Positions 32,678 through 40,647 of a stretch of DNA of 64,000 nt are shown piece after piece. The stretch's first letter is position 1. Every line of letters begins with the position of its first letter. The notes beneath the pieces were generated by a model. That model saw only the letters and a list, made by a program, of their open reading frames with translations. It ran no database searches and had not been told where the DNA came from. Both the position numbers and the translations under genes were made by a program. This DNA comes from JBFMCC01 sp037445635. Lineage in GTDB: Bacteria; Chloroflexota; Anaerolineae; Anaerolineales; Villigracilaceae. Location: NCBI GenBank assembly GCA_037445635.1, contig JBBIKC010000015.1:1-64000 (forward strand), given 5' to 3'.

Positions 32678-33757
32678 ATGGCTAACAAAATCACACAAGA
32701 ATCCATCCTCGCCGCCTTGAGCAAGGTGCAGGAACCCGAACTCCACAAAGACCTCGTCACCCTCAACATGATTCGCAATCTGGAGATCAACGGGGGCAGG
32801 GTCTCGTTCACGGTCATGCTGACGACGCCCGCCTGCCCGCTGCGCAATCAGATCGAGAAGGAAGCGCGCGCGGCGGTGATGAACGTCGCGGGCGTGGAAT
32901 CGGTTGAAGTCAAGCTCGACTCGGACGTTCCCAACGACGGCCGCATGCGCGGGCTGGTCAACATGCCCATCCGCAACGCCATCGCGGTCGGCTCGGGAAA
33001 AGGAGGCGTGGGCAAGAGCACCGTCGCGGTCAACGTGGCGGTCGCGCTGGCGCAGACCGGGGCGCGCGTCGGCCTGATGGATGCGGACATCTACGGCCCG
33101 AACATCCCGACCATGCTGGGCATCGAAAAACTCCCCACGCCCAAAGAGAACAAAATGGTTCCCGCGCTGGCCTATGATGTGAAGGTCATTTCGATGGGAC
33201 TGCTGGTCAAGCCGGGACAGCCGCTCATCTGGCGCGGCCCGATGCTCAACTCGGCCATCCGCCAGTTTTTAGGCGACGTGGAATGGGGCGAACTGGACTA
33301 TCTCATCGTGGACCTGCCGCCGGGCACCGGCGACGCGGCTTTGTCGCTGGCCCAGGCCCTGCCCCTCTCCGGCGCGATCATCGTGACCCTGCCTCAACTG
33401 GTCTCGCTCGAAGACGCCAGCCGCGGCCTGATGATGTTCAAACAACTGGAAGTGCCGATTCTAGGCGTAATCGAGAACATGTCCTACCTAGACCTGCCCG
33501 ACGGCACGCGCATGGACATCTTCGGTTCGGGCGGCGGCGAGCAGTTGGCGCAGGCCACGCAGACTCCGTTCCTCGGCAAGATCCCCATTGACCCCATCGT
33601 GCGCGAAGGCGGCGACAGCGGCAAGCCAATCGTGGTTGCCAAACCCGATTCGCCCGCGGCAAAGGCATTGAGAGAAGTCGCCGAGAAGGTCGCGGCGCGC
33701 ATCAGCGTGGAAGCAATGAGCGGAAAGAACGAGTTGCCGATCAATATTATCGAGTAA
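32678..33757 (+). CDS. Mrp/NBP35-type P-loop ATPase with N-terminal DUF59 (MIP18) domain
   Basis: This 359-residue protein has a DUF59 domain at residues 5-90 (KVQEPELHKDLVTLNMI, TTPACPLRNQIEKEA) and a P-loop ATPase domain (VGSGKGGVGKSTVAVNVAVALAQ, LMDADIYGPNIPTMLG, VDLPPGTGDAALSLAQ). The family loads or carries Fe-S clusters. The CxxC pair that normally follows ENMSY is missing here: the sequence reads ENMSYLDLPDGTRMDIFGSGGGEQLA. It lies 80 bp after nuoI, which suits a role in complex I cluster supply, although the cluster-binding mode would have to differ. Confidence 0.9.
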   Translation: MANKITQESILAALSKVQEPELHKDLVTLNMIRNLEINGGRVSFTVMLTTPACPLRNQIEKEARAAVMNVAGVESVEVKLDSDVPNDGRMRGLVNMPIRNAIAVGSGKGGVGKSTVAVNVAVALAQTGARVGLMDADIYGPNIPTMLGIEKLPTPKENKMVPALAYDVKVISMGLLVKPGQPLIWRGPMLNSAIRQFLGDVEWGELDYLIVDLPPGTGDAALSLAQALPLSGAIIVTLPQLVSLEDASRGLMMFKQLEVPILGVIENMSYLDLPDGTRMDIFGSGGGEQLAQATQTPFLGKIPIDPIVREGGDSGKPIVVAKPDSPAAKALREVAEKVAARISVEAMSGKNELPINIIE

Positions 33758-33776
33758 TCCGTTTATAATTACATTC

Positions 33777-34700
33777 ATGCAACCAACCATTATCGGTGTC
33801 CGTTTCACCAAAATCGGTAAAATCTATCACTTCGACAGCCGCGCTGTACCCGACGTCCAGGTCGGCGAACACGTCATCGTGGACACGTCCCGCGGCAAGC
33901 ACCTCGGCGAGGTCATCCGCCGGCTCGATGAGGTCCCGCCCAAGCCCGAGGGCGGATGGAGAAGCGTCGAGCGCCGCGCCACCCCGCGCGACCTCCTGCT
34001 CCTGCAAACCTGGCAGGCCAAACAGACCGAGGCCATGATCGAATGCCGCGCCCGCGCCGCCGAAATTGGCCTGCAGGGAGTCAAGATCGTCGCCGCCGAA
34101 TACAACTACGATGGCTCGCGGCTCGCCTTCCTGTTCAGCACCGAATCCGACGAGAAGGTGGACCTCAAGTCGCTCAAGCGCGACATGCAAGGCAGGTTCC
34201 CCAACACGCAGATCGAGATGCGGCAGATCGGTCCGCGCGATGTGGCGAAACTGCTGGGCGGCATGGGCGCCTGCGGACTCGAAACCCGCTGCTGCTCCAA
34301 GTTCCTCACCGAATTCAGCCCGATTTCGATCAAGATGGCGAAAGAACAGGGAATTTCACTCACGCCCAATGAAATCACGGGCATGTGCGGACGCCTGCGC
34401 TGTTGCCTCATCTACGAGTACGAGCAGTACGTCGCGGCACGCAAGGAACTGCCCAAGCGCAACAAGCGCGTGGTCACGCCGCGCGGCGAGGGCAAGGTGG
34501 TGGACATCCTGCCGCTAAGCAACGTCGTCATGGTCCTGCTCGACGGCGACGAGCGCGGCTTTCCGCAACCCTTCCACCGCGACGACCTCCAGCCCTGGGA
34601 CGAACTCGAAGCCCTGCGCCGCAAGTCCGAGGCGCCCTGCGATAAACACGACGGCGGCGGGTGCGACTGCGGCAAGGCCGGAAAAGAAAAAACCCGCTAA
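33777..34700 (+). CDS. ricT: PSP1-domain Fe-S protein RicT (YaaT-like)
   Basis: This 307-residue protein has the PSP1 domain and the characteristic cysteine set GMGACGLETRCCSKF and GMCGRLRCCLIYEYEQY. In Bacillus RicT these bind Fe-S clusters in a complex with RicA and RicF that affects RNase Y-dependent mRNA processing. The tail ends in a second Cys cluster (CDKHDGGGCDCGKAGKEK). It begins 20 bp after the Mrp ATPase gene, continuing the iron-sulfur theme. RicA and RicF are not seen nearby. Confidence 0.88.
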   Translation: MQPTIIGVRFTKIGKIYHFDSRAVPDVQVGEHVIVDTSRGKHLGEVIRRLDEVPPKPEGGWRSVERRATPRDLLLLQTWQAKQTEAMIECRARAAEIGLQGVKIVAAEYNYDGSRLAFLFSTESDEKVDLKSLKRDMQGRFPNTQIEMRQIGPRDVAKLLGGMGACGLETRCCSKFLTEFSPISIKMAKEQGISLTPNEITGMCGRLRCCLIYEYEQYVAARKELPKRNKRVVTPRGEGKVVDILPLSNVVMVLLDGDERGFPQPFHRDDLQPWDELEALRRKSEAPCDKHDGGGCDCGKAGKEKTR

Positions 34701-34731
34701 ACCGCCCCGCCTCGAACCCGGAACCTGCAAC

Positions 34732-35454
34732 TTGGAACCTGGAACTTGGGATTCCCCCCAGCACATCCTCGTCGTTCTCGCCCATCCCGACGACCCCGAA
34801 TTCTTCTGCGGCGCGACGCTCGCCAAATGGGCGCGCGCCGGTCACCGCATCACCTATCAACTGCTCACCTGCGGCGACAAGGGCTTCAACGACTCCACAC
34901 CCGCGGACATGACACCCGACGCGCTGTGCGCGATTCGACATCAAGAACAGCAGGCCGCCGCGGCCGTCATCGGCGCGCAGGCGGTTCATTTCCTGGACCG
35001 AGCGGATGGGTACCTCATCCCAGACCTGGACCTGCGCCGCGAGATCGTCCGCGTCATCCGCCGCGTGATACCCGATATCCTCGTCACCTGCGACCCGCAG
35101 AATTTGTTCGCCGCCTACGGAATCAACCATCCCGATCACCGCGCCTGCGGACAGGCCGTGCTGGACGCAGTCTTCCCCGCCGCGGGCAGTCCCGTCTACT
35201 TCCCCGAATTGCTGAACGAGGGACTCCAGCCGCACATGCCAAAAGAAGTCTGGTGCTCGCTCACCACTCAACCCAATGTCGTCCTCGATGTGACCGAGAC
35301 ATGGCCAATCAAACTGGAGGCCTTGCTGAACCACAAGACACAGATCGGCGATGTGGACAAATTCAGGGAACGCATGATGTCACGCCGCACAGAAGACAGC
35401 ACGGACGAGAATCCGCGCTATGAAGAAAAATTCCGCGTGGTGAAATATAGTTGA
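34732..35454 (+). CDS. PIG-L family deacetylase (LmbE-like)
   Basis: This protein of about 240 residues is a zinc-dependent N-deacetylase. It has the motif VLAHPDDPEFFCGATLAKW near the N-terminus and the second metal motif INHPDHRACGQAV, plus TQPNVVLDVTETWPIKLEALLNHKTQ near the end. Such enzymes deacetylate GlcNAc-linked lipids or sugar conjugates, for example in mycothiol or bacillithiol synthesis. The start is uncertain: no ATG is available, and TTG at 34732 is used. The preceding DNA is a GGAACCTGGAACTTGGAACC-type simple repeat that may have replaced the native start region. Confidence 0.82.
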   Translation: MEPGTWDSPQHILVVLAHPDDPEFFCGATLAKWARAGHRITYQLLTCGDKGFNDSTPADMTPDALCAIRHQEQQAAAAVIGAQAVHFLDRADGYLIPDLDLRREIVRVIRRVIPDILVTCDPQNLFAAYGINHPDHRACGQAVLDAVFPAAGSPVYFPELLNEGLQPHMPKEVWCSLTTQPNVVLDVTETWPIKLEALLNHKTQIGDVDKFRERMMSRRTEDSTDENPRYEEKFRVVKYS

Positions 35455-35464
35455 AAGTTGGAAA

Positions 35465-35923
35465 ATGGCAAGAGCACCATTTCAAGTTTTGGTCTATCCA
35501 TACCGCAAAACCAAAAGTGGGCAGATCGAGTATGCCTTACTAAGAAGAACCGACGAAGGATACTGGCAGGCAATTGCAGGCGGCGGTGAAGAACAGGAAA
35601 CACCGCTCGAAGCCGCCAAACGAGAAACGTATGAGGAATCTGGCATTCCTCCAACATCCGATTTCATTCAATTAGATACAATTGAGTCTGTTCCTGTAAC
35701 AGAGTTTAGAGACAGTTACCTTTGGGGCGATGACATTTATGTGATCCCTCAATATTGCTTTGGTGTAACTGCACAGAATATGCAGATTGTGATATCGCGC
35801 GAACACATTGACTACAAATGGCTCACCTATGAAGAAGCCCATAACCTGATAAAGTACGATGGAAATAAGACCGCCTTATGGGAGTTGGATAAAAGACTCA
35901 AGGGCAGAGGGCCGCGCGGTTAG
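35465..35923 (+). CDS. Nudix hydrolase
   Basis: This 152-residue protein contains the Nudix box GGGEEQETPLEAAKRETYEESGI (metal-binding REtxEE). Its N-terminal PFQVLVYPYRK segment and HIDYKWLTYEEA end resemble the NudB-type and other NTP-sanitising Nudix enzymes that remove pyrophosphate. It starts 11 bp after the PIG-L gene. DNA here is somewhat more AT-rich than the neighbours. Substrate unknown. Confidence 0.88.
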   Translation: MARAPFQVLVYPYRKTKSGQIEYALLRRTDEGYWQAIAGGGEEQETPLEAAKRETYEESGIPPTSDFIQLDTIESVPVTEFRDSYLWGDDIYVIPQYCFGVTAQNMQIVISREHIDYKWLTYEEAHNLIKYDGNKTALWELDKRLKGRGPRG

Positions 35924-35944
35924 AAAAAGCTGCAATAAACGCCT

Positions 35945-36505
35945 ATGAATATCGTCAACCTCGGTTATCGTTCCACGAATTACTACGCCCTCGAACTCAG
36001 GGACGGGAAGTTCCTGGTAGACTGCGGCTGGCCGGGGATGATGGGCGAATTTGCCGCGGTCGCCAAACGCAAAGGCGTTGACTTGCGCGAAATTAAATAC
36101 CACCTCGTCACTCATTACCATATGGATCACGCCGGGCTGGCGCAGGACTTGAAACACTTCGGTTCCAAATTGCTCCTCATGGAAAGCCAGGATGATTTCC
36201 CGGGAAAATTGGGCGACTTCCTGAGGCCGAAAAACCTCGGTTTCACCGAAATCACGCAGACCGGCAACCTCCTTCTCAAATTTTCGGAAAGCCGGGCATT
36301 CCTCGCCTCTCTCGGCCTCGCAGGCGAGATCATCCCCACACCCGGTCATAGCGACGATCACGTCACCCTGATTTTGGATGACGGCTCCGCCTTCACCGGC
36401 GACCTGCCGCCCCGCGATCTGGCTGTGGACGATGTGACAAAAGCAAGCTGGGATCGAATCTACCAGCACAAGATCACCAGAATCTTTTCCGCCCACGGAC
36501 AATAG
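35945..36505 (+). CDS. metallo-beta-lactamase fold hydrolase, short form
   Basis: This 186-residue MBL-fold protein has HYHMDHAG (HxHxDH metal motif), TPGHSDDHVTLIL (third metal His) and a C-terminal IFSAHGQ (last His). It is shorter than glyoxalase II or RNase Z and has no extra domain. Candidates are a thioesterase-like or lactonase-like hydrolase. It lies between the Nudix and M20 genes with short gaps, so the four hydrolase genes may form one transcription unit. Confidence 0.85.
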   Translation: MNIVNLGYRSTNYYALELRDGKFLVDCGWPGMMGEFAAVAKRKGVDLREIKYHLVTHYHMDHAGLAQDLKHFGSKLLLMESQDDFPGKLGDFLRPKNLGFTEITQTGNLLLKFSESRAFLASLGLAGEIIPTPGHSDDHVTLILDDGSAFTGDLPPRDLAVDDVTKASWDRIYQHKITRIFSAHGQ

Positions 36506-36517
36506 GAATAGAGCCAC

Positions 36518-37738
36518 ATGCCCGACTTTCTTGCCGAAGCCAATTCGCTTTTCCCCTATACCCAATCCCTGCGCCGCGACTTTCACATGCACCCCGAACT
36601 GGGTTTCCGCGAAATCCGTACGGGCGGCATCGTGGCGAAGGAACTCGAAGCCCTCGGCCTCGAAGTCACCAAAGGCGTCGGCAAGACCGGCGTGGTGGGT
36701 CTGCTCGAGGGGGCGAAGCCCGGGCCCGTCCTGCTCGTGCGCTTCGACATGGACGCGTTGCCCATCACTGAAGAGACCGGCGCGGAGTACGCCTCACTGA
36801 CTCCCGGCGTGATGCACGCCTGCGGGCACGACGGTCACACCGCCATCGGGCTGACCGTCGCCAAACTCCTGCACGCGCAGCGCGGGCAACTGGCGGGCAC
36901 GATCAAATTCGTGTTCCAGCCCGCGGAGGAGGGGCTGTGCGGCGAGGAGGTCGGCGGCGCGGAGATGATGATGCGCGACGGCGTGCTCGAAAACCCGAAG
37001 CCCGATTTTGCCCTGGCGCTTCATCTGTGGAATGAAAAGCCGCTCGGCTGGCTGGGCGCGGCGGGCGGTCCGGTCATGGCGGGCGCGGAACAATTCACGG
37101 TCACGATCACGGGCAGGGGCGGGCACGGCGCGGTGCCGAACCTGACGGTTGATCCCGTAGTCGCCGCGGCGCACGTCGTCACGGCCTTGCAAAGCATCGT
37201 CTCGCGCAATGTCGGCCCGCTGCAGACCGCGGTCGTCAGCGTGACCACGATGCGCGGCGGGAGCGCGTTCAACGTCATCCCGCAGGAGGTGGAGATGACG
37301 GGCACGATTCGCACCTTCGACCCGAAGGTGCGCGAACGCGTCCTGGCGCGCTTTAACGAGATTGTGACCGGCGTGAGTCAAAGCATGGGGTGCGCGGCCC
37401 AGATCGAGGTCAAAAGAGTGACGCCCGCGCTAATCAACGACGAGGCGGTCGCGGCGAAAGTCCAGGATGTGGCGCGGCGCGTCCTGCCCGAATCCGATCT
37501 GGATACCAGTGGATACATCACGATGGGCGCGGAAGATATGGCGTTCATGCTGGAGAAGGTGCCCGGCTGTTATTTCTTCGTGGGGTCGGCCAACGCCGAG
37601 CGCGGACTGAATTACGCGCATCATCATCCGAAGTTCGACGTGGACGAGGCCGCCCTGCCGCGCGCCGCCGCGTTGATGGCGTCCGCCGCGGCGGAGATTC
37701 TGTCACAGGCAAAGAACGCAGGTACAATCGAAGCATGA
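36518..37738 (+). CDS. M20 family amidohydrolase / aminoacylase
   Basis: This 406-residue dizinc hydrolase resembles N-acyl-L-amino acid amidohydrolases and hippurate hydrolases. Visible are DFHMHPELGFRE, VRFDMDALPITEETG, the metal motif MHACGHDGHTAIGLTVA, QPAEEG with the catalytic Glu pair, HLWNEKPLGWLG, the dimerisation-domain segment TITGRGGHGAVPN, and AEDMAFMLEKVPGCYFFVG near the end. It cleaves an amide bond of an N-acylated amino acid or related compound in the cytosol. Its stop overlaps the next lipoprotein start (ATGA). Confidence 0.92.
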   Translation: MPDFLAEANSLFPYTQSLRRDFHMHPELGFREIRTGGIVAKELEALGLEVTKGVGKTGVVGLLEGAKPGPVLLVRFDMDALPITEETGAEYASLTPGVMHACGHDGHTAIGLTVAKLLHAQRGQLAGTIKFVFQPAEEGLCGEEVGGAEMMMRDGVLENPKPDFALALHLWNEKPLGWLGAAGGPVMAGAEQFTVTITGRGGHGAVPNLTVDPVVAAAHVVTALQSIVSRNVGPLQTAVVSVTTMRGGSAFNVIPQEVEMTGTIRTFDPKVRERVLARFNEIVTGVSQSMGCAAQIEVKRVTPALINDEAVAAKVQDVARRVLPESDLDTSGYITMGAEDMAFMLEKVPGCYFFVGSANAERGLNYAHHHPKFDVDEAALPRAAALMASAAAEILSQAKNAGTIEA

Positions 37739-38274
37739 GACGCACCCTGTATTTCCTGTGTTTCTTTTTGGCAGCCTGCAATATTCCGCTATCCCCCACC
37801 ACAACAGCAGAACATCTACCGGCCACCTCAACAGAAACGCCGTCAACAGGTTCGCAACCATGTTACTACGTTTGGGCATATCAGGATTTGCCTGAAATCT
37901 CTGGGCGGGTTGACGAAGCAATCAAAGCCGTCGTACCAGAGGCGGAAGCAGGCGCGTACGCCTTCGGAGAAGACTGCGTCTATGAGGACGGCACGCGCAA
38001 ATTCGGCGCGATGGAAACCGATTTTCGAATCGGCATGTCCGTTGACGACCTGACCGACGATGAGGCCATTGGGAAGATCATCGAAAAAATTATCCCGGTG
38101 TTTGCAGACTTTCCGCCCGGTGTCGTGCCGGGACCCCAGGTTGGCCGCGCCGAGTTCAGTTTCACCAGCGGAAGCGAAGTCCGCTACGTGCGTTTCATGG
38201 TCAAGGATGGCCTGCAGGCGCTGGCAGAGGGACTGCACGGCGCGGAGTTGCTCCGCAAATTGGAACAGCAATAA
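37735..38274 (+). CDS. small lipoprotein
   Basis: This 179-residue protein has signal peptide MRRTLYFLCFFLAAC (lipobox LAAC) and a short Thr/Pro linker. The globular part begins CYYVWAYQDLPEISGRVDEAIKAVVPEAEAGAYAFGEDC and ends in a helix VRFMVKDGLQALAEGLHGAELLRKLEQQ. The ATG overlaps the M20 stop by four bases. I do not recognise the domain; the two Cys in the mature part may form a disulfide. Confidence 0.8.
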   Translation: MRRTLYFLCFFLAACNIPLSPTTTAEHLPATSTETPSTGSQPCYYVWAYQDLPEISGRVDEAIKAVVPEAEAGAYAFGEDCVYEDGTRKFGAMETDFRIGMSVDDLTDDEAIGKIIEKIIPVFADFPPGVVPGPQVGRAEFSFTSGSEVRYVRFMVKDGLQALAEGLHGAELLRKLEQQ

Positions 38275-38333
38275 TTCTATTGCGCTGTAATTCTTCAGAG
38301 GCGCTCGAGAGTGTCTTGCGCGGTGGGCAAAAT

Positions 38334-38382
38334 GCTCCAGCCGCCGTCCCCGGCGGCGAATCCAGCGCCGAGGACGGCGCTG
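38334..38382. repeat. CCGCCGTCCCCGGCGG dispersed repeat, copy 1
   Basis: A 23-bp block starting GCTCCAGCCGCC (38334-38356) is identical to 57331-57353. Both copies are followed about 10-20 bases later by CGCCGAGGAC. The element occupies the 262-bp gene-free stretch before the GbsR-like gene. Confidence 0.75.
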
Positions 38383-38475
38383 GGCGCGGCCAGGTTTTGA
38401 AAAGCCCACGACATTCGCCGCTCCCCGGCGCTCATACCAACCATTCGCGGATTCGTCCGCGGATGTTTTTTTAAC

Positions 38476-38504
38476 TTGACAAGTTCGGTTATCTATTGTA
38501 TAGT
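38476..38504 (+). promoter_or_regulatory. promoter of the GbsR-like regulator gene
   Basis: TTGACA (38476-38481) and TATAGT (38499-38504) have a 17-base spacer. The palindromic operator directly abuts the -10 on its downstream side. Confidence 0.88.
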
Positions 38505-38505
38505 T

Positions 38506-38525
38506 CGTTTAGTAACTACTAAACG
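38506..38525. promoter_or_regulatory. 20-bp palindromic operator, likely autoregulatory
   Basis: CGTTTAGTA (38506-38514) and TACTAAACG (38517-38525) are perfect arms with a 2-base centre. Position across the transcription start and just before the regulator ORF fits repression by the encoded dimeric winged-helix protein. Confidence 0.8.
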
Positions 38526-38536
38526 GACATAACACA

Positions 38537-39061
38537 ATGACCCAGAAACTCGAAGACATCAAACAGGAATTCATCGAAGGCCTGAGCCAGATCAGCCGCT
38601 TTTGGGGCTTCCCGAAAGGCATGGGCGCCATCTTTGGCGTGTTATATCTTTCCCCCGCCCCGCTTTCACTGGACGAGATCGTCCGGCAGACGGGACTCAC
38701 CAAGGGCGCGGTCAGCACCGAGGTGCGCGCCCTGGCCCGCATGGGACTCGTCCATCGCTCGACCAAACTGGCCGACCGCAAGGATTACTACGAGGCTGAG
38801 ACGGATTTCTACAAATCCATCCGCTCGATCTTGAAGGAGCGTCAGAACACCGAGTTCGACCGCGCCGTCGGGTCGGTGAAGGATACGCTGGCAAAACTCG
38901 AAGCAGGCACGAGCAATGCCGAGGAGCGAGCCTTCCTGATCGAACGCGTGCGCGCCCTGCAGGAATTCTTCGACGCGATTGACAGCCTTGCGCGCGCGGT
39001 GGTCAAACTGGAAAGTTTGGGACTCGTGAATGTTCAAAGAATTCTAGGTGTATTGAAATAA
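38537..39061 (+). CDS. GbsR/MarR-type winged-helix regulator
   Basis: This 174-residue protein has a winged helix at about residues 25-90 (FWGFPKGMGAIFGVLYLSPAPLSLDEIVRQTGLTKGAVSTEVRALARMGLVHRS, then wing DRKDYYEAE). A C-terminal helical dimerisation region follows. The pattern matches the GbsR/OpuCR family, which in other bacteria controls osmolyte uptake or synthesis. Here the downstream gene is an NAD(P)-binding protein 27 bp away. A palindromic operator next to its own promoter suggests autorepression. Confidence 0.87.
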   Translation: MTQKLEDIKQEFIEGLSQISRFWGFPKGMGAIFGVLYLSPAPLSLDEIVRQTGLTKGAVSTEVRALARMGLVHRSTKLADRKDYYEAETDFYKSIRSILKERQNTEFDRAVGSVKDTLAKLEAGTSNAEERAFLIERVRALQEFFDAIDSLARAVVKLESLGLVNVQRILGVLK

Positions 39062-39088
39062 ACCATCGAACAATGGAGACAAAATCAA

Positions 39089-39991
39089 ATGAAAATCGCA
39101 GTGACAGGCGCATTCTCCTATTCGGGCAAGTACATCACGCGGCGGCTGCTGGCGCGCGGCGAAGAAGTCGTCACATTGACCGGCCACCCGAACCGCCCCG
39201 ATCCCTTCAACGGACGGGTGCGCGCTTTCCCGCTGGACTTCAACGACGCGGCCGGCCTGACCTCCAGCCTGCGCGGCGTGGAGACGCTCTACAACACCTA
39301 TTGGGTGCGCTTCGACAAAGCCGGCAATACCCAGCCCGCGGCCGTGGAAAATACGCGCCGACTGGTGAAGGCCGCGGTCGAGGCAGGCGTAAAACGGATC
39401 GTACACATCAGCATCACCAATCCATCCGCGGATTCGCACCTGCCTTATTTCTGGGGCAAGGCCGCCAATGAGAAGGCGGTGATGGACTCTGGATTGTCCT
39501 ATGCCATTCTGCGGCCAACGGTGCTGTTCGGCACGGAAGACATCTTGATCAACAACATCGCCTGGTTGTTGCGGCGATTTCCATTCTTTGCCCTGCCCGG
39601 CGATGGATCGTATCGCCTCCAACCTGTGTATGTAGATGACGTGGCAGAATTGGCCGTCGAATGCGGCTATTCAAAGGAAAATATTCTTTGGGACGCGGTC
39701 GGGCCGGAGCTTTTCACCTTCCGCGGGATGGTCGAATTGATCGGCGAAAAAATCGGACACGCACGCCCCCTGCTGCGCGTCCCGCCGCGCCTGGCATTGA
39801 CCGCGGCCCAGTTGATCGGTCTGTTCGTCGGCGATGTGGTGCTCACCCCCGAAGAAGTGGACGGATTGATGGCCGACCTGCTGGTTTCAAAAGAACCGCC
39901 GCGCTGCAAGACGCGGCTGGGAGATTGGCTGGAAGCGAACAAAAAAACCGTGGGCGCGAGGTACGCTTCAGAATTGAAGAGACATTTCTAA
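39089..39991 (+). CDS. NAD(P)-binding Rossmann protein (NmrA/NDUFA9-like atypical SDR)
   Basis: This 300-residue protein begins MKIAVTGAFSYSGKYITRRLLARGEEV, a Rossmann nucleotide-binding loop (TGxxxxxG form). It continues with TYWVRFDKAGN, HISITNPSADSHLPYFWGKAANEKAVMDSGLSYAILRPTVLFG and a C-terminal substrate region. The canonical SDR YxxxK is replaced by the (Y)FWGKAANE pattern of atypical SDRs such as complex I assembly-like or sugar epimerase-like proteins. It is co-transcribed with the GbsR-like regulator. The reaction is unknown. Confidence 0.85.
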   Translation: MKIAVTGAFSYSGKYITRRLLARGEEVVTLTGHPNRPDPFNGRVRAFPLDFNDAAGLTSSLRGVETLYNTYWVRFDKAGNTQPAAVENTRRLVKAAVEAGVKRIVHISITNPSADSHLPYFWGKAANEKAVMDSGLSYAILRPTVLFGTEDILINNIAWLLRRFPFFALPGDGSYRLQPVYVDDVAELAVECGYSKENILWDAVGPELFTFRGMVELIGEKIGHARPLLRVPPRLALTAAQLIGLFVGDVVLTPEEVDGLMADLLVSKEPPRCKTRLGDWLEANKKTVGARYASELKRHF

Positions 39992-40025
39992 ACAATTCGG
40001 GCGGAAGCGATCCGCCCGAATTGTT
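39991..40025. terminator. convergent terminator
   Basis: AACAATTCGGGCGGA (39991-40005) pairs with TCCGCCCGAATTGTT (40011-40025), a 15-bp stem with a 5-base loop and a T-rich 3' flank. It separates the SDR gene from the convergent DUF2726 gene. Confidence 0.88.
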
Positions 40026-40028
40026 TTC

Positions 40029-40622
40029 TCAATCTATCGCCACCACGCCCTTGCAGCGCGGCGAATCCATGCACCCGTAATACTTCTTCCCCGCGTTCGG
40101 CCCGCCGCGATGGATTCTCAGCACCATCATCTTCCCGCACACGGGACACATCGGCACCGAGTCGCCGGTCACCTTCGCGCGCGGGCGCGTCTCTTTCGTC
40201 TTCATCACCGCCAGTTGAAAGAGATGCACCAGGTCGGTCATCTCGTAATGGTCGCCGAGAGGAACATGCACCAGCGGGACGCCCTCGCTCAGAAACAGGT
40301 CTTCGATGAACTGATCGCTGGAACGCGTCTCGGTCTTGGCGATGGGCTTGACCAGTTCCACGCCAAAGGCGGGCTTCATCGTCTGCGGGTCGCACAGTAA
40401 AAAATCCACGTGCTTGCGGAAGATCTTGTTGTAGAAATGCACGTTCTCGTTCGGGCGCACGATGGTGAAAATATCCGTCAGCGCCACCTTCGGGCAGATC
40501 ATGTACCGCTCCCCCACCATTTCCTGCAAACGCCGAAACAAAGCCATCTCGGGCGACGATAAAAAATTCTCCCGCAGGCGATACGGCAGTTCTTCTTTGG
40601 TTGCAGGTTTGCGGTCGGCCAT
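40029..40622 (-). CDS. DUF2726 protein with C-terminal topoisomerase-type zinc finger
   Basis: This 197-residue protein has an N-terminal DUF2726 domain (about residues 12-145: FLSSPEMALFRRLQEMVG, KIFRKHVDFLLCDPQTMKPAFGVELV), a predicted restriction-endonuclease-like fold. The C-terminal C4 zinc finger reads CPVCGKMMVLRIHRGGPNAGKKYYGCMDSPRC, as in topoisomerase I tails. The combination suggests binding to and possibly cutting of nucleic acid. It lies 26 bp downstream of the CCA transferase gene on the same strand. Confidence 0.85.
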   Translation of the reverse strand: MADRKPATKEELPYRLRENFLSSPEMALFRRLQEMVGERYMICPKVALTDIFTIVRPNENVHFYNKIFRKHVDFLLCDPQTMKPAFGVELVKPIAKTETRSSDQFIEDLFLSEGVPLVHVPLGDHYEMTDLVHLFQLAVMKTKETRPRAKVTGDSVPMCPVCGKMMVLRIHRGGPNAGKKYYGCMDSPRCKGVVAID

Positions 40623-40647
40623 CGGAATCCCTCGATAGAATTATAGG

